Shown here: positions 1 to 6,728 of the stretch, piece by piece
How positions within the stretch are numbered: the first letter of the stretch is position 1
How the letters are laid out: every line of letters begins with the position of its first letter
DNA from: Nitriliruptorales bacterium
Lineage (GTDB): Bacteria > Actinomycetota > Nitriliruptoria > Euzebyales > Egibacteraceae
Direction: 5' to 3'
DNA length: 6,840 nucleotides
Assembly: GCA_007133145.1 (NCBI GenBank)
Contig: SLNF01000210.1
Span: forward strand, 1-6,840
Program-made: the position numbers and the translations under genes
The notes under the pieces: generated by a model
Told to the model about the DNA's origin: nothing
The model's database searches: none
The model's input: only the letters and a program-made list of their open reading frames with translations

Positions 1-1
1 C

Positions 2-379
2 ACGTTCCAGGCGCTCCGCATCGCCGTCAACGCCGAGCTCGAGCGCTTCCGCGCCTCCCTTCCCCAGGCGCTGGAGCTGCTCGAGCCGGCGCGGACGGAC
101 CGTCGGGGTGGGCGCGTGGCGGTCCTCGCCTACCACTCGGGCGAGGACCGCCTCGCGAAGCGGCTGCTCGCCGCGGCGGCACGCGGCTGTGTCTGTCCCC
201 CGGGCCTGCCGATCTGCGGCTGTGGTCGCGAGCCGGCGATCACCCCGCTGACCCGCGGCGCCGAGCAACCCCCACCGGAGGAGACCACGGCGAACCCGCG
301 GGCCCGCAGCGCCCGGCTGCGCGCCGCGGAGCGCACCGCCGCCCCCCTGCCCGAGGACCTCGGCGCCGACCACCCCTGA
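2..379 (+). CDS. rsmH: RsmH (MraW), 16S rRNA m4C1402 N4-methyltransferase, C-terminal part
   Basis: The 5' end is cut by the window edge, leaving 125 residues read from base 2. RsmH uses S-adenosylmethionine to methylate N4 of C1402 in 16S rRNA, near the ribosomal P site (family knowledge). The visible part begins TFQALRIAVNAELE, the conserved helix before the last strands of the family. The family signature follows as AVLAYHSGEDR at residues 40-50; many members have SFHSLEDR here. A cysteine-rich CxCPPGLPxCxCG stretch lies at residues 63-75, with cysteines at 63, 65, 72 and 74. The conserved NPRARSARLRAAER tail is at residues 98-111, and a short variable end closes with TGA at 377-379. Its place directly before ftsL is the standard dcw order. 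The SAM-binding N-terminal half is outside the window, so activity cannot be judged. Identity is nearly certain. Confidence 0.96.
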   Translation, partial: TFQALRIAVNAELERFRASLPQALELLEPARTDRRGGRVAVLAYHSGEDRLAKRLLAAAARGCVCPPGLPICGCGREPAITPLTRGAEQPPPEETTANPRARSARLRAAERTAAPLPEDLGADHP

Positions 380-397
380 TCTCCGCCCACGCATCAA

Positions 398-405
398 GAG
401 AGGAG
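398..405 (+). promoter_or_regulatory. Strong ribosome binding site of ftsL
   Basis: GAGAGGAG lies 5 bases before the ATG at 411, in the 31-base gap after the rsmH stop. It matches the anti-Shine-Dalgarno well and fixes the ftsL start. No convincing promoter or terminator is visible in the gap, so ftsL is probably read through from rsmH. Confidence 0.8.
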
Positions 406-410
406 CCCCG

Positions 411-842
411 ATGGCCGCGCTTCCTTCCCCCGCGACCCACCGGGCACCGACACCGCGACCGCAGGAGGGCGTCCCGGCCGCCTCCGGGCGACCCGAGCTG
501 CGCGTCGTTGACCGTCCCCGTCACCATCGACGCTACCTCGTCCTGCTCGTGCTGACCCTTGCGCTCGGGGTCTTCGGCGTCGTCTCCCTCCATGCGCTCG
601 CCGCCGAGGCCGCCTTCCAGGCCCGGGCGCTCGAGGCCGAGGTCGATGGCCTGGCCCAGCGCTCGACCGAGCTCGCCGCCGAGGTTGCCGCCCTGGAGTC
701 CCCCGACCGCATCCACGCGATCGCAACCGGGGAGCTCGGCATGGTGCCGGCACGCCAGCCCGGCTACCTCGTGCTCGACGAGCCGGCGGGACCCAGCGGG
801 CCGGCGCCCGAGGAGGCCGACGCCCTCGCCCGGGACGGCTGA
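411..842 (+). CDS. ftsL: FtsL-like septum protein (single-pass, coiled coil)
   Basis: This is a 143-residue bitopic membrane protein. The first ~40 residues are a Pro/Arg-rich cytoplasmic tail ending in HHRR. A transmembrane segment follows at about residues 42-62 (YLVLLVLTLALGVFGVV). An Ala/Glu/Leu-rich segment at about 64-96 is predicted by eye to be a coiled coil. After it comes SPDRIHAIATGELGMVPARQ, the short motif shared by FtsL and DivIC-type proteins. The end (about 121-143) is Pro/Ala/Glu-rich and probably disordered. In the family, FtsL works with FtsB/DivIC and FtsQ to bring in and activate the FtsW-FtsI septal synthase. The primary sequence of this family is poorly conserved, so the name rests on topology, the C-terminal motif and position between rsmH and ftsI. 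The ATG at 411 has a strong ribosome binding site. Confidence 0.88.
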   Translation: MAALPSPATHRAPTPRPQEGVPAASGRPELRVVDRPRHHRRYLVLLVLTLALGVFGVVSLHALAAEAAFQARALEAEVDGLAQRSTELAAEVAALESPDRIHAIATGELGMVPARQPGYLVLDEPAGPSGPAPEEADALARDG

Positions 843-848
843 GCCGGC

Positions 849-2687
849 GTGGCGGCCGGGAGCGGGTTCGCCGGGGCGGTGGGACGGGCGCGGTCGGGTC
901 GACGCCTCGGCGTCTTCCTGCTCATCTACCTCCTGCTCACCGTGGCGATCGGGTGGCGCCTCGTCACCGTCCAGGTCGTCTCGGCCGACGAGTACCGTGC
1001 GGCGGCGGAGCAGCAGGCCACCCGCGAGGTGACCCTGCCCGCCGAGCGCGGGGCGATCTACGACCGCGCCGGCGACCCCCTCGCGATCTCCGTGCCTGCG
1101 AGCACCGTCTACGCCAACCCTCGCCTGCTCGCACGCGCCGAGATCGATCCCACGTACGTCGCCGCCGACCTCGAGCCCCTCCTCGACGCCGACCTCGACG
1201 CGCTCATGGAGCGCCTCACCCGCGACAGCGGCTTCGTCTACCTCGGGCGGCAGTTGCCCCGGGCCGTCGGCGAGCAGGTCGGCGCGATGCGCCTGCCGGG
1301 CATCGGCGTCGTCGAGGAGCCCCGCCGGCGCTACCCCGCCGGCCCGCTCGCCGCGCAGGTCGTCGGCTTCGCAGGACTCGACGGCGAGGGCCTGTCGGGG
1401 CTCGAGGTCGCCCTCGAGGCCGAGCTCGCCGGCGAGCCGGGGCTGCTGCGCCAGGAGCGCGCCCCTGGTGGGGTGGAGATCTCGGCCTCGCCACGTCAGG
1501 TCGAGCCGTCGGTGCCCGGCCGGGACGTCGTGCTCACCCTCGACCGGCCCATCCAGGATGCCGCCGAGCGCCTGCTTGCCGAGGCGGTCGACGAGCACGA
1601 CGCGATCGGGGCCTCGGCCGTCGTCCTCGACGTCGAGACCGGCGAGATCCTCGCGATGGCCTCCCAACCCGGCTACGACCCTGCGGCGATCGGCGAGGCG
1701 ACCGCCTACGAGCGGCGCAACCGGGCCGTCACCGACGTCTTCGAGCCCGGCAGCGTGAACAAGGCGATCACCGTCGCCGCGGCGATCGAGGAGGGCGTCG
1801 TCGACCCCGGCGAGACCTTCGAGGTGCCGACGTCGATCACCATCGGCGGCAAGCCCTTCAGCGATGCGAGCCACCGGGCGGCAGGGCCGTTGACCGTCGA
1901 GGAGATCATGGCGCAGTCGTCCAACGTGGGGACGATCCAGATCGCGCAGCGCCTCGAGGAGGCGCAGTTGCTCGAGCACCTCCGGGCCTTCGGGCTCGGC
2001 ACGCCCTCCGGCGCCGACTTCCCCGGCGAGTCCGGTGGCATCGTCCCGCACCTCGAGCACTGGTACGCGACGACGAAGCCGACGGTGGCGATCGGCCATG
2101 GCGTGTCGGGCACGCTGCTGCAGACCGCCGGGGTGTTCCAGACGATCGCGAACGACGGCGTGCGCGTCGAACCGCGGGTGGTCCGCGGCAGCGTCGAGGA
2201 CGGCGCGCTCGTCGCCGCGGCCGAGACGCCGCGCCACGACGTGCTCTCGCCCTCGACCGCCGCGGCGGTGCGTGACCTCCTCGTCGCCGCCGTCGAGGAC
2301 GGCACCGGCGAGGCCGCGGCGGTGCCCGGCTACCGCGTCGCCGGCAAGACCGGAACCGCGCAGAAGCCGTCGACGACCTCGCGGGGCTATGAGCCGGGCG
2401 CCTACATCGCGACCTTCGGCGGGTTCGCTCCCGCGGAGGAGCCCAGCGTGGCGATCGCGGTCATGGTCGACGAGCCGCAGGGCGACTTCTACGGCGGGGT
2501 CGTGGCCGCGCCCCTGTTCGCCGAGCTCATGGACGCCGCCCTCGCCCGGCGGCGGGTCACCCCGAGCGACGCCACAGGGCGCGACCCGGTGCCGGCCTCC
2601 GAGGAGCCCCGGGAGACCGGGGAGACGCCGCCGGCGGGGGAGGCCGTCGAAGGCCTCGTCGCGCCCCCGGCCGACGACGGGGACTAG
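849..2687 (+). CDS. ftsI: FtsI / PbpB, septal class B penicillin-binding protein (D,D-transpeptidase)
   Basis: At 612 residues this has a usual length for actinobacterial FtsI. A short cytoplasmic N-terminus leads to one membrane anchor at about residues 20-37 (LGVFLLIYLLLTVAIGW). A dimerisation/pedestal domain at about 60-215 contains the conserved RGAIYDRAGDPLA. The transpeptidase domain at about 235-565 has all three catalytic motifs: SVNK (Ser302 nucleophile, Lys305), SSN (357-359) and KTGT (500-503). No PASTA domain is seen; residues 571-612 are an acidic, Pro-rich, probably disordered tail. In the family this enzyme cross-links septal peptidoglycan outside the membrane with FtsW and is a beta-lactam target. 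The GTG at 849 is 6 bases after the ftsL stop but has no good Shine-Dalgarno sequence, so translation is probably coupled to ftsL. GTG 879 is a less likely alternative that would remove 10 residues and keep the anchor. The stop is TAG at 2685-2687. Confidence 0.96.
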   Translation: MAAGSGFAGAVGRARSGRRLGVFLLIYLLLTVAIGWRLVTVQVVSADEYRAAAEQQATREVTLPAERGAIYDRAGDPLAISVPASTVYANPRLLARAEIDPTYVAADLEPLLDADLDALMERLTRDSGFVYLGRQLPRAVGEQVGAMRLPGIGVVEEPRRRYPAGPLAAQVVGFAGLDGEGLSGLEVALEAELAGEPGLLRQERAPGGVEISASPRQVEPSVPGRDVVLTLDRPIQDAAERLLAEAVDEHDAIGASAVVLDVETGEILAMASQPGYDPAAIGEATAYERRNRAVTDVFEPGSVNKAITVAAAIEEGVVDPGETFEVPTSITIGGKPFSDASHRAAGPLTVEEIMAQSSNVGTIQIAQRLEEAQLLEHLRAFGLGTPSGADFPGESGGIVPHLEHWYATTKPTVAIGHGVSGTLLQTAGVFQTIANDGVRVEPRVVRGSVEDGALVAAAETPRHDVLSPSTAAAVRDLLVAAVEDGTGEAAAVPGYRVAGKTGTAQKPSTTSRGYEPGAYIATFGGFAPAEEPSVAIAVMVDEPQGDFYGGVVAAPLFAELMDAALARRRVTPSDATGRDPVPASEEPRETGETPPAGEAVEGLVAPPADDGD

Positions 2688-2791
2688 CGATGCGGGCTGG
2701 ACCATCGGTCGTCCCCCCTGCGGGGACGCGGAGGCGCCGGTGCGTATCCTCCACCTCGTCCGCAGATAGCGACCCTGGAGCGCGCACCCCC
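2688..2791 (+). promoter_or_regulatory. ftsI-murE gap with possible 9-codon leader frame and hairpin
   Basis: This 104-base stretch is the only sizeable spacer in the window, and it is less GC-rich at would-be third positions than the flanking genes. A perfect 6-bp inverted repeat (GTCCCC 2711-2716 and GGGGAC 2722-2727, 5-base loop) has no T-run after it, so it is not a typical intrinsic terminator. GGAGG at 2730-2734 sits 5 bases before GTG 2740. That GTG opens a 9-codon frame (VRILHLVRR) ending at TAG 2767-2769, 6 bases before the murE ribosome binding site. CCTCC at 2748-2752 could pair with the GGAGG. A weak promoter-like pair, GGGACG (2723-2728) and TATCCT (2745-2750) with 16 bases between, is also present. 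All of these may be chance; a regulatory role is inference only. Confidence 0.3.
2776..2780 (+). promoter_or_regulatory. Likely ribosome binding site of murE
   Basis: TGGAG ends 11 bases before the GTG at 2792. The spacing is a little long but usable. This site, together with the abrupt change to almost pure G/C third positions at 2792, supports that start over the ATG at 2690. Confidence 0.5.
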
Positions 2792-4267
2792 GTGTCCGCC
2801 GACGTCCCGCCCGTCACCCTCGCCGAGGTCGCCGCCACCACCGGCGGCGTCCTGCGGGGCGAGCCGACGACCTCGGTCCGCGACGTCACCCACGACAGCG
2901 CCGACGTCGCCGACGGCACCCTCTTCGCCTGTCGACCGGGCCAGCGCGCCGATGGTCACGATTTCGCGCCGGCGGCCGCGGCCGCCGGGGCTGCCGCCCT
3001 GCTCGTCGAACGCTGGCTCGACGTCGACCTGCCGCAGGTCGCTGTGCCCTCCGTCGCCGCGGCCCTCGGCCCTGCCGCCGCGCTCGTCCACGGGGCCCCG
3101 TCGACCCGTCTGCGCCTGCTCGGGGTGACCGGCACGAACGGCAAGACGACGACGGCCTACCTCCTCGAGGCGATCCTCGCCGCGGCGGGGCACCGCACCG
3201 GCCTCGTCGGCACGATCGAGACGCGCGTCGCCGGGCACAGCGTCGCCGGGGTCCGCACGACCCCGGAGGCCAGCGACCTCCAGCGCCTGCTGCGCCGCAT
3301 GCTCGGGGAAGGCGTGAGCGCCGCGGCGATGGAGGTCTCGAGCCACGGGCTCGCGCTCGGCCGGGTCGCCGGCACGCGCTTCGCCGCAGTCGGCTTCACC
3401 AACCTCAGCCAGGACCACCTCGACTTCCACGGCGACATGGAGGCCTACTTCGCGGCGAAGGCCACGCTCTTCGCGCCGTCCTACACCAGCGTCGGCGTCG
3501 TCGCCGTCGACGACGGGTGGGGTCGCCGGCTCGCCGAGGAGGCGGGCATCGACGTCGTCACGCTGTCGGCACGCGGCGCCGCCGCCGACGTCACCGCGAG
3601 CGAGGTCGACGCAGGCCCTGACGGGGCGCGGTTCACCGCGCACCTGCGGGGCGGCGACGTCGCGGTGCGCACGCGCCTCGTCGGCGACTTCAACGTCGAC
3701 AACGCCCTGCTCGCCCTCGCCCTCGCCGAGGCGGCCGGCGTCGACCCCGTCGCCGGCGCGACCGGCCTGGGCGCACTGCCCGGCGTCCCGGGCCGTCTCG
3801 AGCCCGTCGAGGCCGGGCAGCCCTTCACCGTCCTCGTCGACTACGCGCACACCCCCGATGCCGTCGCGAGCGTGCTCGCGAGCCTGCAACGGGCCGCAGG
3901 CCAGGGCCGGGTGCTCGTGGTCCTCGGCTGCGGGGGCGACCGCGACGAGGACAAGCGCCCGCACATGGGTCGCGCGGCGGTCGCCGGAGCCGACCATGCG
4001 GTGCTCACGAGCGACAACCCCCGCAGCGAGGACCCCGCGGTGATCCTCGCGGCGATGCGCGCCGGCGCGGAGCAGGCCGGCGGCAGCTTCGAGGAGGTGC
4101 CAGACCGCGCCGAGGCGATCGCGCGGGCTGTCGGCCTCGCCGCGCCGGGTGACGTCGTCCTCATCGCCGGCAAGGGCCACGAGACCGTCCAGGAGGTCGC
4201 CGGTGTGACCCACCCCTTCGATGACCGCGAGGTTGCCGCGGCGGCGCTCGCCGAGGTGGACGCATGA
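2792..4267 (+). CDS. murE: MurE, UDP-MurNAc-L-Ala-D-Glu:diaminopimelate ligase
   Basis: This cytoplasmic ATP-dependent ligase adds the third stem-peptide residue. From GTG 2792 it has 491 residues, normal for MurE. The N-terminal UDP-binding domain (about 1-100) is followed by the ATP-binding P-loop GVTGTNGKTT at 111-120, TTPEASDLQ (156-164), EVSSHGLALGR (181-191) and NLSQDHLDFHG (204-214). Lys223 in YFAAKATLF is the expected carbamylated lysine. The C-terminal domain has DNPR at 408-411 and GKGHE at 460-464. DNPR marks diaminopimelate-adding MurE rather than the lysine type; meso- and LL-diaminopimelate cannot be separated here. An in-frame ATG at 2690 would give 525 residues. The 34 extra codons have 9 A/T third positions, while the first 37 codons from GTG 2792 have none, so the shorter form is preferred. 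Some actinobacterial MurE proteins do have longer N-termini, so the start stays open. The stop overlaps murF by 4 bases (ATGA). Confidence 0.95.
   Translation: MSADVPPVTLAEVAATTGGVLRGEPTTSVRDVTHDSADVADGTLFACRPGQRADGHDFAPAAAAAGAAALLVERWLDVDLPQVAVPSVAAALGPAAALVHGAPSTRLRLLGVTGTNGKTTTAYLLEAILAAAGHRTGLVGTIETRVAGHSVAGVRTTPEASDLQRLLRRMLGEGVSAAAMEVSSHGLALGRVAGTRFAAVGFTNLSQDHLDFHGDMEAYFAAKATLFAPSYTSVGVVAVDDGWGRRLAEEAGIDVVTLSARGAAADVTASEVDAGPDGARFTAHLRGGDVAVRTRLVGDFNVDNALLALALAEAAGVDPVAGATGLGALPGVPGRLEPVEAGQPFTVLVDYAHTPDAVASVLASLQRAAGQGRVLVVLGCGGDRDEDKRPHMGRAAVAGADHAVLTSDNPRSEDPAVILAAMRAGAEQAGGSFEEVPDRAEAIARAVGLAAPGDVVLIAGKGHETVQEVAGVTHPFDDREVAAAALAEVDA
4253..4259 (+). promoter_or_regulatory. Ribosome binding site of murF inside the murE end
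   Basis: GAGGTGG lies within the last codons of murE, 4 bases before the ATG at 4264 (7 bases if only GAGG is counted). It supports the murF start that overlaps the murE stop. Confidence 0.65.
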
Positions 4268-5658
4268 TCCCGCTGTCGCTGGCGCAGGTCGCCGACGTCG
4301 TCGGCGGCGTGCTGCTCGCCGACGACGCCGGTGCGACGGCGGTGACCCACGTTGCCATCGACTCCCGCGAGGCGGGCTCCGGCACGCTCTTCGTGCCCCT
4401 CGAGGGCAGCCGCGCCGACGGCCACGACTTCATCGGCGACGCGCTCGCCCGCGGGGCGGCGGGCTACCTCTGCGCCGAGGCGCGCTGCGCCGGTGGGTCG
4501 CCGCCGGCGGCGGCGCGGGGCGCCATCATCGTCGACGACCCCGGCGACGCGCTGCTCGGGCTCGGTGCCTGGCTGCGCGAGGAGGTCGACCCCCTCGTCG
4601 TCACCCTGACCGGCTCGCAGGGCAAGACGACGACGAAGGACCTCATCGCCGCCGCGGTCGGCCGCACCCGGAAGGTCGTCGCCAACCGCGGTTCGTACAA
4701 CAACGAGCTCGGTGTGCCACTGACCTGCACGGAGCTCGAGACTGGCAGCGAAGTCCTCGTCAGCGAGATCGGCGCGCGTGGCGTCGGCCACATCGCGCCG
4801 CTCGCCGCGCTGCTGCGCGCCGACGTCGCGATCGTCACCGCGGTGTCCGCCGCCCACCTCGAGCTCCTCGGGGACCTCGACACCGTCGCGAGGGCGAAGG
4901 CCGAGCTCGTGGAGGCCCTCGAGCCCGGCGGGGTGGCGATCCTCAACGCCGACGACCCCCGCGTTGCCGCGATGGCCGGTCGCACGCGTGCCCGGGTCGT
5001 GACCTACGGCCTGGAGGCCGCGGCGGACTGGCGCGGCCGCGACGTCGTCCTCGACGGCGAGGCCCGGCCGCGCTTCCGTGCCGAGGGACCCGACGCCGCC
5101 GTCGACGTCGTCCTGCCGCTGCCGGGCCGGCACAACGTCGGCAACGCGCTCGCCGCGCTCGCCGCCGCGCACGCCTGCGGGGTCGAGCTCGCCGACGCCG
5201 CGGCCGGCCTCGCCGACGCACGGGTCTCGCGCTGGCGCATGGAGCTCGGCCGACGCACCGACGGCACGAGGATCCTCAACGACGCCTACAACGCCAACCC
5301 TGCCTCGACCGCGGCGGCGCTCGAGGCCCTCGTCGCGCTCGACGCGCAACGGCGCTGGGCGGTGCTCGGGCTCATGGCCGAGCTCGGGACCGGTAGTGAG
5401 CAGGCCCACCGGGAGGTCGGCCACGCCTGCGCCGCGCACGGTCTCGACGGCGTACTCGTCGTCGGGGAAGCCACGCCCATCGCCGACGGCGCACGGCAGG
5501 GCGGCTTCGCCGGGGTCCTCGAGCACGTCGCGGACGCCGAGGAGGCCGCCACCCGCCTCGCCGCCCTGCTCAGGCCGGGCGACGCCGTGCTCGTCAAGGC
5601 GAGCCGCTCGGTCGGCCTCGAGGGGCTGGCCGCCGACCTCATGGAGGAGCGTCGGTGA
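4264..5658 (+). CDS. murF: MurF, UDP-MurNAc-tripeptide:D-Ala-D-Ala ligase
   Basis: At 464 residues this is the usual MurF length. The cytoplasmic enzyme joins D-Ala-D-Ala to the UDP-MurNAc-tripeptide using ATP, completing the pentapeptide. The N-terminal domain (about 1-105) carries the substrate-binding IDSREAGSGTLFVPLEG (32-48) and ADGHDFI. The P-loop TGSQGKTTTKD is at 116-126. NNELGVPLT (146-154), EIGARGVGHIAPL (168-180) and AAHLELLGDLDTVARAKAE (196-214) form the central domain; Lys212 in ARAKAE matches the conserved central-domain lysine of Mur ligases. RHNVGNALAAL (289-299) leads into the C-terminal domain, with LNDAYNANPAST (338-349), VLGLMAELG (367-375) and KASRSVGLE (445-453). The family mostly has C, S or T in place of Ala341 in D-x-YNANP, a minor variation. 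The start ATG overlaps the murE TGA, and the stop TGA overlaps the mraY GTG, so translation is likely coupled at both ends. Confidence 0.96.
   Translation: MIPLSLAQVADVVGGVLLADDAGATAVTHVAIDSREAGSGTLFVPLEGSRADGHDFIGDALARGAAGYLCAEARCAGGSPPAAARGAIIVDDPGDALLGLGAWLREEVDPLVVTLTGSQGKTTTKDLIAAAVGRTRKVVANRGSYNNELGVPLTCTELETGSEVLVSEIGARGVGHIAPLAALLRADVAIVTAVSAAHLELLGDLDTVARAKAELVEALEPGGVAILNADDPRVAAMAGRTRARVVTYGLEAAADWRGRDVVLDGEARPRFRAEGPDAAVDVVLPLPGRHNVGNALAALAAAHACGVELADAAAGLADARVSRWRMELGRRTDGTRILNDAYNANPASTAAALEALVALDAQRRWAVLGLMAELGTGSEQAHREVGHACAAHGLDGVLVVGEATPIADGARQGGFAGVLEHVADAEEAATRLAALLRPGDAVLVKASRSVGLEGLAADLMEERR
5643..5649 (+). promoter_or_regulatory. Strong ribosome binding site of mraY inside the murF end
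   Basis: GGAGGAG, within the codons for the last MEER residues of murF, lies 5 bases before GTG 5655. It is one of the best Shine-Dalgarno matches in the window and settles the GTG start that overlaps the murF stop. Confidence 0.8.
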
Positions 5659-6728
5659 TCGCCATCCTCCTCGCCGGCGCCCTCGCGCTCGTCCTGGCCC
5701 TGCTTGGCACGCCGATCGTCATCCGCTTCTTCCGGCGACGCGGGTACGGGCAGTACATCCGCGACGACGGTCCTGAGGCCCACCTCTCCAAGCGCGGTAC
5801 CCCGACGATGGGCGGCACGGCGATCATCATCGCCGCGCTCGTGGCCTACCTCGTCGCGACGCTGACCGTCGGCCCGGGGCTCTCCGCGGGCGGCCTGCTC
5901 GCGATGGGCGCGTTCGCCGGCATGGGCGCGGTCGGCTTCCTCGACGACTACCTCAAGCTGCGCCGCAACCGCAGCCTGGGCCTGAGCTCGACGGCGAAGT
6001 TCCTCGGCCAGGCGCTCGTCGCCGTGCTCTTCGCGCTCGGCGCCCAGTACGTCGCCGAGACCTCGACGCGGTTGTCGGTCATCGGCCAGACGGAGTTCGA
6101 CCTCGGCGCGTTCTTCGTTCTGTGGATCTTCCTCGTCCTCGCGGCGACGTCGAACGCCGTGAACCTCACCGACGGCCTCGACGGGCTCGCCGCGGGGACC
6201 TCGGTGCTGATCTTCGGCGCCTACACCTTCATCGCCTACTGGATCTTCCGCGCTGGCGAGGCCACGGTGCTCGGCGACGTCATCGTGGCCTACCAGGGCG
6301 CCTACACCGTCGAGGCGTGGCTCCACGCCGACGCCGTCGCCGTCGCCGCGGCGGCCGCGGCCGGGGCGGCGCTCGGCTTCCTGTGGTGGAACGCGCCGCC
6401 GGCGCAGATCTTCATGGGCGACACCGGCTCGCTCGCGATCGGCGGGATGCTCGCCGCCCTCGCGGTGCTCACCGAGACCGAGATCCTCCTCGTCGTCCTC
6501 GCCGGCCTCTACGTCCTCGAGACCGTCTCGGTCATCCTCCAGGTCGGCAGCTTCAAGCTCACAGGCAGGCGCGTGTTCAGGATGGCGCCGCTCCACCACC
6601 ACTTCGAGCTCGGGGGATGGCAGGAGACGACGGTCATCGTGCGGTTCTGGATGATCGCCGGGCTCTTCGTGCTCGCCGGGATCGGGCTCTTCTACGCTGA
6701 CTACCTCGCACGGACGGGGGCGTTGTGA
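5655..6728 (+). CDS. mraY: MraY, phospho-MurNAc-pentapeptide translocase (lipid I synthase)
   Basis: This 357-residue polytopic membrane enzyme transfers phospho-MurNAc-pentapeptide from UDP to undecaprenyl phosphate at the inner face of the membrane, giving lipid I. About ten hydrophobic segments can be placed by eye (near 2-24, 52-73, 79-97, 113-131, 151-168, 179-197, 226-244, 257-274, 276-296 and 331-349), matching the family topology. Diagnostic motifs are intact: KRGTPTMGG (46-54), FLDDYLK (95-101, with the Asp97-Asp98 pair), NAVNLTDGLDGLAAG (167-181), FMGDTGSLAIGG (253-264, Asp256) and MAPLHHHFELGGW (310-322, His314-316). The loop at about 198-225 between segments 6 and 7 is relatively long, as in other actinobacterial MraY proteins as far as I recall. 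The GTG start has a strong ribosome binding site and overlaps the murF stop; the TGA overlaps the murD GTG. Confidence 0.97.
   Translation: MIAILLAGALALVLALLGTPIVIRFFRRRGYGQYIRDDGPEAHLSKRGTPTMGGTAIIIAALVAYLVATLTVGPGLSAGGLLAMGAFAGMGAVGFLDDYLKLRRNRSLGLSSTAKFLGQALVAVLFALGAQYVAETSTRLSVIGQTEFDLGAFFVLWIFLVLAATSNAVNLTDGLDGLAAGTSVLIFGAYTFIAYWIFRAGEATVLGDVIVAYQGAYTVEAWLHADAVAVAAAAAAGAALGFLWWNAPPAQIFMGDTGSLAIGGMLAALAVLTETEILLVVLAGLYVLETVSVILQVGSFKLTGRRVFRMAPLHHHFELGGWQETTVIVRFWMIAGLFVLAGIGLFYADYLARTGAL

Noticed and set aside
1752..1763. SVNK instead of the commoner STVK/STFK active-site tetrad of FtsI as a possible oddity
   Set aside because: The SxxK pattern is intact, and EPGSVNK is, from memory, normal in actinobacterial FtsI/PbpB proteins.
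953..2275. A 440-codon + strand frame inside ftsI, and similar out-of-frame frames inside murE, murF and mraY
   Set aside because: The translations are Arg/Pro/Ala-rich repeats of GC-rich codons read out of frame, with no domain, and they sit wholly inside well-supported genes.
240..2705. An 821-codon open frame on the - strand opposite ftsL and ftsI
   Set aside because: It is Arg/Gly/Asp-rich low-complexity sequence with no recognisable domain, exactly opposite genes with clear catalytic motifs. Long antisense frames without stops are expected in very GC-rich coding DNA.
2711..2727. Intrinsic terminator after ftsI
   Set aside because: The stem is only 6 bp and is followed by GCGGAGG, not a run of T, so Rho-independent termination is not supported.
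2684..6602. Long - strand open frames opposite murE (2684-4213), murE-murF (3841-5526) and murF-mraY (5286-6602)
   Set aside because: They show the same composition effect: no known motif, no plausible ribosome binding site or operon logic, and + strand genes with full family signatures occupy the same bases.
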